A DNA stretch of 64,000 nt from an uncultured Cetobacterium sp. (GCA_949293295.1 CASFCG010000016.1:1-64000), one strand, 5' to 3'; shown: positions 24,573 through 34,037, counted from the first letter of the stretch. Notes: generated by a model from the letters alone, not told the origin. A program made the numbers and translations.

Positions 24573-26090
24573 ATGACAAAGAAACCTTTAGTTTTAATGA
24601 TATTGGATGGTTGGGGATACAATCCAAATCCAAATGAAAAAAATGCTATAACAGAGGCAAAACCTGAAAATTTCGAAAGATTATTTAGAAACTATCCACA
24701 CACTTATATAGAAGCTTCTGGAGAGGCGGTTGGATTACCGGATGGACAAATGGGTAATTCAGAGGTAGGACACTTAAATTTAGGAGCGGGAAGAGTTGTT
24801 TATCAGCCATTAGTAGAGATAACGAAAGACATAAGGGATGGAGATTTTTTTAGAAAAGATACTTTGGTTAAGGCATTCCAGAAGGCAAAAGAGAGTGGAA
24901 AATCTATTCATTTAATGGGATTATTGTCTGATGGAGGCGTTCACTCTCATATAGAGCATCTTTATGGACTTTTAGAGATGTCAAAAAGAATGGACGTAAA
25001 AAATGTGTATATACATGCGTTTATGGATGGAAGGGATACAGCTCCGACTTCAGGTTTAGGATATGTTGAACAGTTGGAAGAGATGATAAAAAAAATTGGA
25101 GTTGGAGAGATTGCAACAATATCAGGTAGATATTATTCTATGGATAGAGATACTAACTGGGATAGAACTAAGAAAGCATATGAAGCTATAACTGGTAAGA
25201 TAGAAGTAACTAAGATGACAGCTGAAGAGGTCGTTAAGAGGTCGTACGAAGAAAATATTACTGATGAATTTATAGTTCCAGCTCTTTTATTAGAGAGAGG
25301 AAAAGTAGAGAAAGGGGATACTATAATAAACTTTAATTTTAGACCGGATAGAGCAAGACAGATTACAAGAGCATTTGTAGAAAAGGATTTTTCAGGGTTT
25401 GAAAGAGAGTATTTAGATGTAAAATATTATTGTATGAGACAATACGACGCAAAAATAGATGCATCTATTATCTATGAAGATAAAGAGTTATCAAATACAT
25501 TGGGAGAGGTTTTATCTAAACATGGATTGAAACAACTTAGAACAGCTGAGACTGAAAAATATGCACATGTTACATTTTTCTTCAATGGTGGGAAAGAGAT
25601 TGAGTTTGATGGAGAGGAGAGAGAGCTGATAGCTTCTCCAAAAGTTGCTACGTATGATTTAAAACCAGAGATGTCTGCAAATGAGCTTACACAAGCTGTG
25701 TTAAAAAGACTGTCAGAAAATAAATATGATGTAATTATAATGAACTTTGCTAATCCGGATATGGTAGGGCACACAGGAAAATTTGAAGCTACTGTTGAAG
25801 CTATAAAAGTAGTAGATAGTTCAATTGCAAAAATTGTGGATAAAGTGTTGGAGCTAGATGGAACAGTTTTAATAACTGCAGACCACGGAAATGCAGAAAA
25901 AATGGAAGACCCTAATACTCATGCACCATTCACTGCTCATACATCATATAAGGTTCCATTGATATTGGTTGGAAATAAAAAAGGGATTGAGTTAAACGAA
26001 GGAAAATTGTCAGATGTGGCTCCAACTATATTGGAAATATTAGGGATAGAAAAGCCAATGGATATGACAGGAAAAAGTTTGATAAAATAA
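24573..26090 (+). CDS. gpmI: 2,3-bisphosphoglycerate-independent phosphoglycerate mutase
   Basis: A 505-residue Mn-dependent enzyme of the alkaline-phosphatase superfamily. LMILDGWGYNP binds metal; MGNSEVGHLNLGAGR contains the catalytic Ser; DGRDTAP, SGRYYSMDRD, NFRPDRARQ and ITADHGNAEKM are all present. I chose ATG 24573, with GGAGG at 24563-24567, over ATG 24561 which contains that binding site. Followed by the lysine riboswitch unit. Confidence 0.96.
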   Translation: MTKKPLVLMILDGWGYNPNPNEKNAITEAKPENFERLFRNYPHTYIEASGEAVGLPDGQMGNSEVGHLNLGAGRVVYQPLVEITKDIRDGDFFRKDTLVKAFQKAKESGKSIHLMGLLSDGGVHSHIEHLYGLLEMSKRMDVKNVYIHAFMDGRDTAPTSGLGYVEQLEEMIKKIGVGEIATISGRYYSMDRDTNWDRTKKAYEAITGKIEVTKMTAEEVVKRSYEENITDEFIVPALLLERGKVEKGDTIINFNFRPDRARQITRAFVEKDFSGFEREYLDVKYYCMRQYDAKIDASIIYEDKELSNTLGEVLSKHGLKQLRTAETEKYAHVTFFFNGGKEIEFDGEERELIASPKVATYDLKPEMSANELTQAVLKRLSENKYDVIIMNFANPDMVGHTGKFEATVEAIKVVDSSIAKIVDKVLELDGTVLITADHGNAEKMEDPNTHAPFTAHTSYKVPLILVGNKKGIELNEGKLSDVAPTILEILGIEKPMDMTGKSLIK

Positions 26091-26093
26091 TAG

Positions 26094-26374
26094 TTGACAT
26101 TTTATAAAAAGAATGTTATCATAAGCAAAATAAAATAAAAAATAGAGTAATTTAGGTAGAGGTTGCAAAAGACAAGAGTAGTTCAATGGAGTTTGACAAG
26201 CTGTGATGTTGGATGAAAGGGGATTTTGCCGAAGTGAAAATCTTTGTCAGAAGATTTTTGCTGGGGATATAGATAATATCTATATAACTGTCATTGAGTT
26301 TCAATGTTGTGCTATCCTGAGTTTGTATTGAATTACAACACTACCGTTATAAATTACGGTAGTTTTTTATTGAT
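26094..26374 (+). promoter_or_regulatory. Lysine riboswitch (L-box) with promoter and terminator
   Basis: Promoter TTGACA (26094-26099), 17 bp, TATCAT (26117-26122). The leader from about 26155 contains the L-box signature in order: GGTAGAGGTTGC, AAGAGTAG, GATGAAAGGGG, TTTTGCCGAAGTGAAAATC and TTGCTGGGGATAT. It ends with the terminator CTACCGT/ACGGTAG (26341-26364) and TTTTTT. High lysine should favour termination before the transporter gene. Confidence 0.9.
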
Positions 26375-26394
26375 TGAAAATGGGAGGTATAGTT

Positions 26395-27846
26395 ATGGAA
26401 ACTATTTTTGAGATTTTAAGATTAAGCCCTGTTCTTGTATTGGCGACGCTGATATTTAACGAAATGGATGTGTTATTAGCGGCTCCAATAGCAACAGTAT
26501 ATGCATCAATAGTGGCTCATTTTGTGGATAAAAAGAGGGTTAGTGAGATTATGGATGCAATAATAAATAATGCTAAAGATATGCAAATAGCGTTTTTTAT
26601 TTTAATGATGGCATACGCCATGGCAGAGGTTTTTATGGCGACTGGAGTCGGAGCAGCAATTATTAAATTAGCATTAAATGTAGGATTAACAGGTAGAACT
26701 GTTGCAGTTGTTGGTGTATGTGTGTCAGCTGTATTGTCAATTGCTACAGGAACTAGTTGGGGAACCTTTGCAGCATGTGCTCCGATTTTTCTGTGGTTAA
26801 ATCATATTGTTGGCGGAAGTATTCCTTTGACAATAGGTGCTATAGCTGGTGGAGCTTGTTTCGGGGATAATATCGGTCTAATATCGGATACAACAATAGT
26901 TAGTTCTAGTATTCAAAAAGTTGAGGTTGTTAAAAGAATTAGACATCAAGGTGTGTGGTCTGTATTGGTTTTACTTTCTGGAGTTATAGTGTTTTATGTA
27001 ATGGGAATTATATTGAATCTTCCAATAACTTCGGGAGATGCTGTAGAGGCTATAAATAATATCCCAAATGATGTATGGGCAATTTTGGCAGAGAAAAGAG
27101 AATCAGCTGTAAAATTATTAAATCAAGTAAAAACAGGAGTTCCTATCTATATGATAGTACCACTAATTTTTGTTTTAATTGCAGCATTTAGAGGGATGCC
27201 AACTATGTTATGCTTATTAATAGGGATTGTATCAGCTTTCCTATTTGGAAGAGTAGCGGGAACTGTAAAAGATATTAATTCATTTTTAGAACTTATATCA
27301 AGTGGATTTGTAAACGCTGGTTCATGGGTAATAATAATGATGATGTGGATTGCAGCTTTTGGTGGAGTGATGAAGATGATGAATGCGTTCAGACCATTAT
27401 CTAGAGTGATTATAAAGGTTTCGAGAAATGTTAGACAGTTGATGTTTTGTAACGGAGTATTGTCAATATTGGGAAATGCAGCCTTAGCTGATGAGATGGC
27501 ACAAATAGTTACCATAGGACCGATTATAAGAGAAACGGTTGAGAACAATGTCGAAGGAGATAAAGAGGATATGGAGACTTTGAGGTTAAGAAATGCAACA
27601 TTTAGTGATGCATTAGGTGTTTTTGGTTCACAACTTATCCCATGGCATGTGTATATAGGATTTTATTTAGGAATAGCCCAAGCGGTTTACCCGATATATA
27701 AGTTTGAAGCAATAGATATAATTAAATATAATTTTTTAGCTATAATAGCTGTTGTATCCATTCTTTTATTTACTTTGACTGGTCTTGATAGAATGATACC
27801 TAGATTCTCATTACCTCAGGAACCAAATGTAAAGTTAAAAAAATAG
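26395..27846 (+). CDS. NhaC-family transporter, predicted lysine transporter (LysW type)
   Basis: The 483-residue protein has about 12 membrane segments with NhaC-superfamily motifs SIATGTSWGTFAACAPIFL and GGACFGDNIGLISDTTIVSS, and a second-half NAALADEMAQIVTIGPIIRE. NhaC annotations mean Na+/H+ antiport, but L-box control and published comparative genomics of NhaC-like LysW proteins point to lysine uptake. I chose ATG 26395, with GGGAGG upstream, over ATG 26374, which lies inside the T-run side of the terminator. Terminator at 27857. Confidence 0.85.
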   Translation: METIFEILRLSPVLVLATLIFNEMDVLLAAPIATVYASIVAHFVDKKRVSEIMDAIINNAKDMQIAFFILMMAYAMAEVFMATGVGAAIIKLALNVGLTGRTVAVVGVCVSAVLSIATGTSWGTFAACAPIFLWLNHIVGGSIPLTIGAIAGGACFGDNIGLISDTTIVSSSIQKVEVVKRIRHQGVWSVLVLLSGVIVFYVMGIILNLPITSGDAVEAINNIPNDVWAILAEKRESAVKLLNQVKTGVPIYMIVPLIFVLIAAFRGMPTMLCLLIGIVSAFLFGRVAGTVKDINSFLELISSGFVNAGSWVIIMMMWIAAFGGVMKMMNAFRPLSRVIIKVSRNVRQLMFCNGVLSILGNAALADEMAQIVTIGPIIRETVENNVEGDKEDMETLRLRNATFSDALGVFGSQLIPWHVYIGFYLGIAQAVYPIYKFEAIDIIKYNFLAIIAVVSILLFTLTGLDRMIPRFSLPQEPNVKLKK

Positions 27847-27856
27847 TAAATCTATG

Positions 27857-27896
27857 AGTTATGTAAATTTAATAATTTATTTACATAACTTTTTTA
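27857..27896 (+). terminator. Terminator of the lysine transporter gene
   Basis: AGTTATGTAAAT (27857-27868) pairs perfectly with ATTTACATAACT (27879-27890), followed by TTTTTT. Confidence 0.9.
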
Positions 27897-28211
27897 TTTA
27901 TTCATAAAAAAGATGAAAATAGGAAAAGGATTAATATAATATGTGAAGAACAAACAGGAGATATTTTTATAATTTTATTGAGAATTTTAAAAATTGAGTT
28001 ATAATTGAAGTAGCTGTTGGCTCGAAAAATATTCATAGTGTAGTTTTAATATTAGAAAATATAAAAAATATTAATAAATAAAATACGGAGTTAATCATAT
28101 AAATTTAGGTAAGGAATTGACTGTAAAACAGGATGGATAGGCTAAGTTTATTACTAACTATTTATCAAGAAGTTTGGAAAATCAACTCTAATTATTATAA
28201 AAATTCTAAAA
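27897..28211 (+). other. Gene-free stretch with possible decayed coding fragments
   Basis: No intact gene. On the plus strand one frame reads VAVGSKNIHSVVLILENI before a stop near 28079, and another reads KYGVNHINLGKELT then, past one TAG, AKFITNYLSRSLENQL, stopping near 28188. Such stretches read like coding sequence broken by stops and a frameshift, but they are short and I cannot name a parent family. Confidence 0.3.
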
Positions 28212-28212
28212 T

Positions 28213-28250
28213 AAAATGGTTATAGAAAGGTTTTTGTCTATAACCATTTT
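28213..28250 (-). terminator. Terminator of secreted-protein gene A
   Basis: AAAATGGTTATAGA (28213-28226) pairs perfectly with TCTATAACCATTTT (28237-28250). On the minus strand it is followed by ATTTTAGAATTTTT. Confidence 0.75.
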
Positions 28251-28256
28251 AGCTAA

Positions 28257-28985
28257 TTATCTAACTCTTACAGCAATTTTAACATTAGTTGAAATATCTT
28301 TTCCTCCAGCAAATTGCTTATTGATTACTTGCATACGGTCTCCTAATCCAGTTTCATTATTATTACCATTAGTAATTTCTAGAACTCCTTTTTCTGTTAC
28401 TGAGAAATTTATGTCTTTACCTCCTCTATAATTTCCTACGTCAGTTACAGTAAATCCTTTATTCCCCCATCTAAGCTCTGAAGTATTTAACTCAGAATTT
28501 ACAGCAGCAATAACAGCATTTAGTTCATCTTGCACTAATAATTCAAATGCAGTAGTAGAAAATGAAGCGCTTGTACCAAACCAACTTGATTGAGAAGATA
28601 CTTTTGACGAATCTAAACATACCATAAATTCTATCTCTTCTACAGAATTTAATTCTTCGACTGTTTCTTGTCCAGTTGTTCCAGTAACTCTTTTTACATA
28701 AACTTTAGGGTTTTCTTCTTTAAATCCAGCTAATGATGAATCATGACTGATTACAAAATCATTTAGTTGAAGAACATCTTCTTTTGTAACTCCATTATCA
28801 TCAGAAGCATAGACAACATATTTAATAACAGGTATATCAGATGTAACTTTACCAGTAACAGAGATAGCTCCCTCTTGTAATGTTTGGAAAACGTTAGTTC
28901 CATCTGTAGGAGTAGCTCCTAAATCTACTTCTGCAGCAAAAGAAATAGCTGATACAGCTATTAATCCAAATAAAATCTTTTTCAT
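28257..28985 (-). CDS. Small secreted protein A, paralogue of the one at 36463
   Basis: 242 residues: a Sec signal peptide MKKILFGLIAVSAISFAA, then a predicted 223-residue mature, acidic protein. It shares with the protein at 36463 the signal peptide, TN[VI]FQT, [IV]KY[AV]V[FY][AS][SA]DD and VYV[KR]R near the same positions, while the C-terminal halves differ. It has one Cys (FMVCLDSS) and ends VKIAVRVR, not the terminal Phe of a barrel. No known domain is recognised; periplasmic or surface location is inferred. It has its own terminator, and its leader matches that of the paralogue for at least 30 bp. Confidence 0.8.
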   Translation of the reverse strand: MKKILFGLIAVSAISFAAEVDLGATPTDGTNVFQTLQEGAISVTGKVTSDIPVIKYVVYASDDNGVTKEDVLQLNDFVISHDSSLAGFKEENPKVYVKRVTGTTGQETVEELNSVEEIEFMVCLDSSKVSSQSSWFGTSASFSTTAFELLVQDELNAVIAAVNSELNTSELRWGNKGFTVTDVGNYRGGKDINFSVTEKGVLEITNGNNNETGLGDRMQVINKQFAGGKDISTNVKIAVRVR

Positions 28986-29410
28986 AATATAATCCTCCTA
29001 AATTTTTATTTATTCTATAAAAAGTAAAAACTTTTGATAGCTAATTACTATTTTTAATTAAAATTTAATTTACACAAAAGATTAAAACTTAAAGTAAGTT
29101 TTAATTTTTATTGAATTTATTAATCTACTTAAATCTGCTAAAAAGTTTTATTTTTTTGAAATCTTAGTTTTATTTCAATCTTAGTTTTATTTCACATAAA
29201 AAAATCAGAGTTAAATTGCTATTTTCTTTTTTATTCATTTCTTATGCAAAAATTATCTTCAAAGAGATTAATTAATACAAAATATCTTTGTTTATATATC
29301 TCTTAAAAATTCCATTTTTTACTTAAAATAGGATTAAATTTTATTAATTTCTAACTTTTTAAATTTTCCAATTTTCACAAAAAAATAAAATTCATTATAA
29401 AAATCCTTTT
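28986..29410. other. AT-rich leader region of gene A with a 17-bp tandem repeat
   Basis: The first 50 bp hold the ribosome binding site and a leader (TATTCTATAAAAAGTAAAAA at 29013-29032) shared with gene B. ATCTTAGTTTTATTTCA occurs twice in tandem at 29161-29177 and 29178-29194. The remainder is very AT-rich and I see no gene in it. Confidence 0.6.
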
Positions 29411-29437
29411 AGTCCCCAGTCTCTAAGGAGGCTGGGA
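29411..29437. repeat. GC-rich hairpin, copy 1
   Basis: CCCAGTCTC (29415-29423), loop TAAG, GAGGCTGGG (29428-29436): nine pairs, one wobble. A similar hairpin with partly compensated bases lies at 37444-37465 at the equivalent place of the second locus. Its look (AGTCCCC...CTAAGGAGG...GGGAGTTC) recalls the subterminal hairpin or omega-RNA end of IS200/IS605 elements, but no tnpA or tnpB is present. Confidence 0.5.
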
Positions 29438-29530
29438 GTTCTAAAATCATGAAAAATTTTTGTTAAAGAGGTTCTACCGCTTGAACCTAAATGTTGTAAA
29501 AACCCAGTAACAGTGGTATTAAAATGAAAA

Positions 29531-29699
29531 GTGTCTATCTGGGGTATACCCCAAATAGACACAAAAAATAAAAAAGAAAGCAAAAATTTAGCGAACTAAA
29601 CTTTTGCTTTTTATTCTAAAGTTATTCTTTTTATACACGAAAATTTTTAAATTTTCACAAATTTTTGTGTCTAAATAGAGTATACCCTAAATGGACACT
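29531..29699. mobile_element. Palindrome-ended ~169-bp element, copy 1 (MITE-like)
   Basis: Each end is a 32-bp near-palindrome centred on GGGGTATACCCC-like sequence: left 29531-29562 starts GTGTCTATCTGGGG and ends AAATAGACAC; right 29668-29699 starts GTGTCTAAATAGAG and ends AAATGGACAC. Between them lies a hairpin (AAAGCAAAAATTTAG, CGAA loop, CTAAACTTTTGCTTT, 29577-29611). Nearly identical to 37572-37739. No coding capacity beyond chance frames. Confidence 0.6.
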
Positions 29700-29937
29700 A
29701 CATTAATTTTACCATAAAAAATCTATTTTTATTCCTTTTTAAGAAGTTTAATTTTAGATAACTAATTACTTCACGATATGATTATTTATATAATATAGAG
29801 TCATAATTTTAATTAATTTATAAAATTAATAGTAAAAATATATAAACTTTAAAGTTTTTTATAAAAATTATTGATTATAATAAGCCATGTGTTTATGTTA
29901 TAATTTCAAAGTGTATAATTTAACTTGGAGGTAAAGT

Positions 29938-30996
29938 GTGAAAAAGATAGGTGTATTATTGATTAGCTTAGTGTTTATAGCGTGTGGAAAGAGTGATGGT
30001 CATACAACTAAAATTGAAAATCTAAAAACAGTAAAAACTCTTTCTATATCTCCACAATCAATTTTGAAAATTGAATCCTCTTCAGGTATTGCTGAGCCAT
30101 TAGTCGAAGTTACAGAGATAAGCAAATCTGGAGGAGATGTAGAGAAAATAAATTTTAGAAATGGGGAAAGAGTAAAAAAGGGAGAGCTTATTCTAGAACT
30201 GTCAAATGATGAGATATCAGCTAACTTTTTAAAGGCGGAGGCAACTTATTTTTCAGCCAAAAATGATTTTAAAATTAAAGAGGAAAATTTTAATAAATTT
30301 AGTAAACTTTTTAAGAATAGTTTGATTTCACAAGATGAGTTTTCAAATAAAAAAATTGAATATCTTCAGAGTCAATCAAATTTGAAAAATGCAGAGGCTT
30401 CATTTAATTTAGCCAAGAAAGATTATGATGATTTAAAAGTTATAGCGAAGATAGATGGAGTTATAAGTGATTTAAATCTAAAAAAATATGAAAAAATATC
30501 AGCTAATTCAGAGTTGTTTACGATAGTTAATAATGAGAAAATATTAGTTACAGCTTCTATTTCGCCAACTGATGTGAATAATATTGGAAAAAATATTAGT
30601 GCCGAAATAAGATTTGAAGGAATCGAGAGAATTTATCCTGCGAAATTATATGAGATAAATCCCGTAGCAAATAAAGAAAACAATAAATATTCTATAAAAT
30701 TGGAAGTTGAAAATAGTGATTTTTTGATAAAAAAAGGGATGTATTCAGATATACTATTGAATACAGGTGAGAAAACAGGATATATAATTCCTAAGAAAGC
30801 TATTGTGTTGAAAGAGTTATTTTCTTATATTTTCATTGTTGAAAATAATCAAGCCAGAATGATAAAAGTGGAGCGAGGTTATGAAAATGGAGAGAATCAA
30901 GAGATAAAAAGTGATCAGCTATATCCAAATATGAGTTTAGTTATTGAAGGACAATACCTTTTAGAGGATAGAGATAAAATTAAGATTATAGAGTAG
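29938..30996 (+). CDS. RND efflux periplasmic adaptor (membrane fusion) lipoprotein
   Basis: 352 residues, GTG start with TTGGAGG upstream. MKKIGVLLISLVFIAC is a lipoprotein signal (lipobox FIAC). VEKINFRNGERVKKGELILELSND is the barrel-sandwich/lipoyl motif (about 65-90), followed by a coiled-coil hairpin (about 95-150), the second lipoyl half (KVIAKIDGVISDLNLKKYEKIS) and the beta-barrel domain. It links the RND pump to an outer-membrane channel; none is encoded nearby. Operon with the permease 8 bp downstream. Confidence 0.93.
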   Translation: MKKIGVLLISLVFIACGKSDGHTTKIENLKTVKTLSISPQSILKIESSSGIAEPLVEVTEISKSGGDVEKINFRNGERVKKGELILELSNDEISANFLKAEATYFSAKNDFKIKEENFNKFSKLFKNSLISQDEFSNKKIEYLQSQSNLKNAEASFNLAKKDYDDLKVIAKIDGVISDLNLKKYEKISANSELFTIVNNEKILVTASISPTDVNNIGKNISAEIRFEGIERIYPAKLYEINPVANKENNKYSIKLEVENSDFLIKKGMYSDILLNTGEKTGYIIPKKAIVLKELFSYIFIVENNQARMIKVERGYENGENQEIKSDQLYPNMSLVIEGQYLLEDRDKIKIIE

Positions 30997-31004
30997 GTGA
31001 AATA

Positions 31005-34000
31005 ATGAGTATTGCAAAATTTTCAATAAAACATTCTGTTACAACTATGATGATTATTATCTCAATGATTATCTTAGGTTTTTTAACTTTAGTAAATTTA
31101 AAAACGGAGCTTATGCCTAACTCCAATCTTCCCATGGCGAGTATTAGAGTGAGTTGGAAAGGTGCTTCTCCAGAGGATATGGAGAAACTGGTTACAACTG
31201 AGATTGAATCAGCATTGGGAGATGTAGAGGGAATAAAAAGGGTAACAACGAACTCAACATTTGGAAGTTCGAATATATCTGTTGAGTTTAATTATGGAGT
31301 TAATATTGATAATAAAGTTAATGATTTAGTTACAGCTGTGAGCAAGGTCAGAAACAGTTTACCAGATGATATAAATGAACCAGTAGTTAGAAAAAGTGGG
31401 GCTTCAAACTCAAGAGTTTTGTTGATTGGTGTCAATGGAAAAGATTTAATAACATTAAAGACTTATATTGATAATATTTTGACTCCAAGACTTGAAAAAA
31501 TTGAAGGTGTTGAAAGTGTGGATAGTTTTGGTGGATTAAATAAAGAGATTAAGGTTGAAATTAATCCTGAAAAGCTAGAGAAGTATAATCTAACTGTAAT
31601 GGAATTATATAATCTTTTGAATAATTCTAGTTTAAATTTTCCTGCTGGATATATCACAGATGGTGGAAAAGAGTTTTTAGTTAAACTTTCAGCAGAAGTA
31701 AAGACTCTTGAAGATATTCAAAAAATCATATTAAAAAATGTAGATGGAAAAACTCTGTATTTAAGTGACGTTGCAGATATTACGTTGGGAGTAAAAGACC
31801 GTTCAAATTATGGTAGAGTTAATGGAAATGATAATATTATTGTCAGTGTGAGCAAAAGTGATTCAGGAAATACAGTTGATATCTCAAAAAGAGTTCAAGA
31901 GGAGTTAAAAAGAATAGAGTCTACTTTGCCAGAAGGAGCTTCTTTCACTATTATAAGGGATAGTGCAAGAGATATAACTCGTTCTATTTCGACAGTAAAA
32001 AGTAATGCGATTACAGGTTTATTTTTAGCTTCTGTTATCTTGTTCATCTTTTTAAGAGATATTCGTGCAACTTTGGTCGTTGCAATATCTATTCCAGTTT
32101 CTATCATGGCAACATTTGGTTTTTTTGGAGCAAAGGGGATGACTTTAAATATAATTTCACTTATGGGGCTCTCTTTAGGGGTTGGAATGCTTGTTGATAA
32201 TTCCATTGTTGTTTTAGATAATATTTTTAGACATCTGACGGAGTTGAAAAAGGATAGAGTTGAGGCGTCAGAATCGGGAGCAACAGAGGTTGTTGTTCCA
32301 ATAATAGCTTCCACAGCTACAACAATTGCTGTGTTTTTACCGATTGTATTGAGAGAGGGAAGAGCAAAAGAAACATATCAAGATATGGCTTATTCCATAA
32401 CTTTTTCGTTGATAGCTTCATTGTTAATTGCAGTAACTTTTATTCCTATGATATCAAGTAAAATTTTAAATAAGAATATAAAACTGCATCAGGATGGAAA
32501 AATTTTAAATTATGTAAAAAAGAGATATGAGAAACTTTTGAAGTGGAGTTTATCACATGTTTCATTAATTATATTTTTAACCATAAGTTTATTTTGTAGT
32601 GTCATGTGGATTGGAAATAGATACATCGGAGGAGAGTATATGCCGAGAACAGATGATGGTATCTATAGTGTTATAGCAGAACTTCCGACAGGTATGGAGC
32701 TTGAAAAAGCAAATGGTGTAGCGAAAATTATTGAAAATATTGTATCTAAAAATAGATATACTAAAAAATATAATGCTTCTATTAATAAAGAGAGTGCCTC
32801 TATCATGGTAGATGTTGGAGATAAAGATGAGAGGGATAAGAGTGTTCAAGATATTATTGCTGAAGTTAGAAAAGAGGTAGGAACTATTCCAGACGTAAAA
32901 CTTAATTTTCTTCCTTTTATGAATTTTGGACGTGGTGGTTCTAAAGATTTAAAAGTAATTTTAAAATCTGATGACTTAGTTCAATTAGAGTACATATCTA
33001 AAGAGCTAATGAATAGAATGGAGAAAAATAAAAGTTTTACGGATATAACAAACTCAATGTTAAATGGAAATCCCGAGGTGAATATTATCTTAGATAGAAA
33101 AAAAATGGAATACTACGGCGTTACTGCTAGAGATTTAACTTTTTCGACGAGTTATCAGATTTTAGGAGGGGTCCCTATAAAAATAAAAACTAGAGTGGAA
33201 GAAGTGGACGTTACAATAAGACTGGCGGAGAAGTATCGTGATTCAATTGATAAACTGAAAAATATTATTATTAAAAGAGGGAATGGAAAAAATGTTTATC
33301 TTGGAGATATTACAAATTTTGTGGTTGGAGAGGGAGCTTATGGAATTGAAAAAGAGGACAAAATAACAATTATTTCAGTTAATGCGAATTTGAATAAAGG
33401 AAGTGACCTTGTAACTGCTCAAAAATCAATAGAAGAGATGATTAAAGAGATGAATATTCCAAAAAGTGTATCTTACTCTTTTGGAGGAGATGGACGAAAT
33501 TTGGCAGAGGTAAACGCGCAACTTTCTTTTGCCTTTGTTGTAGCTATATTTTTGATATATTTTATTTTGGCTTCTCAATTTGAGTCCTATATTCTTCCTA
33601 TTATTGTTATGGGAAGTGTTCCATTATCAATTATTGGTGTTTATAGTGGACTTTTGATAACAGGGCAAAAAACTAATACAATGGTATTTGTTGGAATTAT
33701 TATGTTGGCTGGAATAGTTGTTAATAATGCAATAGTATTAATAGATTATATAAAAATACTGCTTTCAAAAGGTATTGAGTTGAAAGATGCTATTGTTGAA
33801 GCTGGTTTGACAAGGATTAGACCGATTTTTATGACAACGATGACAACAGTATTTGGGATGTTGCCACTTGCCTTGGGAATAGGTCAGGGGAGTGAGATGT
33901 ATAAAGGAATGGCAATTGCAGTAATATTTGGATTGGTTTTTTCAACTTTATTAACCTTGATTTTTATTCCAGTATTATTTTATATCTATAGTAAGTTTGT

Positions 34001-34037
34001 AGAGAGATTTCAAAAAAGAGTTAAAGAGAAGAAATAG
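31005..34037 (+). CDS. RND family efflux permease (AcrB/MexF-like)
   Basis: 1010 residues with the RND layout: TM1 at about 12-30, a periplasmic porter domain, TM2-6 at about 330-480, a second porter domain, TM8-12 at about 850-1000. SLGVGMLVDNSIVVLDNIFRH carries the proton-relay Asp pair in TM4 and GIVVNNAIVLIDYI the repeat equivalent. PNSNLPMASIRVSWKGASPEDMEKLVT is typical of the HAE1/HAE2 groups. Expels drugs or lipids using proton motive force. Terminator at 34092. Confidence 0.94.
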   Translation: MSIAKFSIKHSVTTMMIIISMIILGFLTLVNLKTELMPNSNLPMASIRVSWKGASPEDMEKLVTTEIESALGDVEGIKRVTTNSTFGSSNISVEFNYGVNIDNKVNDLVTAVSKVRNSLPDDINEPVVRKSGASNSRVLLIGVNGKDLITLKTYIDNILTPRLEKIEGVESVDSFGGLNKEIKVEINPEKLEKYNLTVMELYNLLNNSSLNFPAGYITDGGKEFLVKLSAEVKTLEDIQKIILKNVDGKTLYLSDVADITLGVKDRSNYGRVNGNDNIIVSVSKSDSGNTVDISKRVQEELKRIESTLPEGASFTIIRDSARDITRSISTVKSNAITGLFLASVILFIFLRDIRATLVVAISIPVSIMATFGFFGAKGMTLNIISLMGLSLGVGMLVDNSIVVLDNIFRHLTELKKDRVEASESGATEVVVPIIASTATTIAVFLPIVLREGRAKETYQDMAYSITFSLIASLLIAVTFIPMISSKILNKNIKLHQDGKILNYVKKRYEKLLKWSLSHVSLIIFLTISLFCSVMWIGNRYIGGEYMPRTDDGIYSVIAELPTGMELEKANGVAKIIENIVSKNRYTKKYNASINKESASIMVDVGDKDERDKSVQDIIAEVRKEVGTIPDVKLNFLPFMNFGRGGSKDLKVILKSDDLVQLEYISKELMNRMEKNKSFTDITNSMLNGNPEVNIILDRKKMEYYGVTARDLTFSTSYQILGGVPIKIKTRVEEVDVTIRLAEKYRDSIDKLKNIIIKRGNGKNVYLGDITNFVVGEGAYGIEKEDKITIISVNANLNKGSDLVTAQKSIEEMIKEMNIPKSVSYSFGGDGRNLAEVNAQLSFAFVVAIFLIYFILASQFESYILPIIVMGSVPLSIIGVYSGLLITGQKTNTMVFVGIIMLAGIVVNNAIVLIDYIKILLSKGIELKDAIVEAGLTRIRPIFMTTMTTVFGMLPLALGIGQGSEMYKGMAIAVIFGLVFSTLLTLIFIPVLFYIYSKFVERFQKRVKEKK

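Noticed and set aside
27147-27548. Minus-strand 133-codon frame in the lysine transporter gene
   Set aside because: Antisense shadow of a hydrophobic protein gene.
28257-28985. Fusobacterial autotransporter or adhesin (FadA, RadD type)
   Set aside because: Too short for RadD, no coiled-coil as in FadA, and no C-terminal beta-barrel or terminal aromatic residue.
29395-29583. 62-codon minus-strand frame across the GC hairpin and left palindrome
   Set aside because: Copy 2 of the same sequence does not keep the frame open, there is no ribosome binding site, and the overlap with two structured repeats explains the sequence better.
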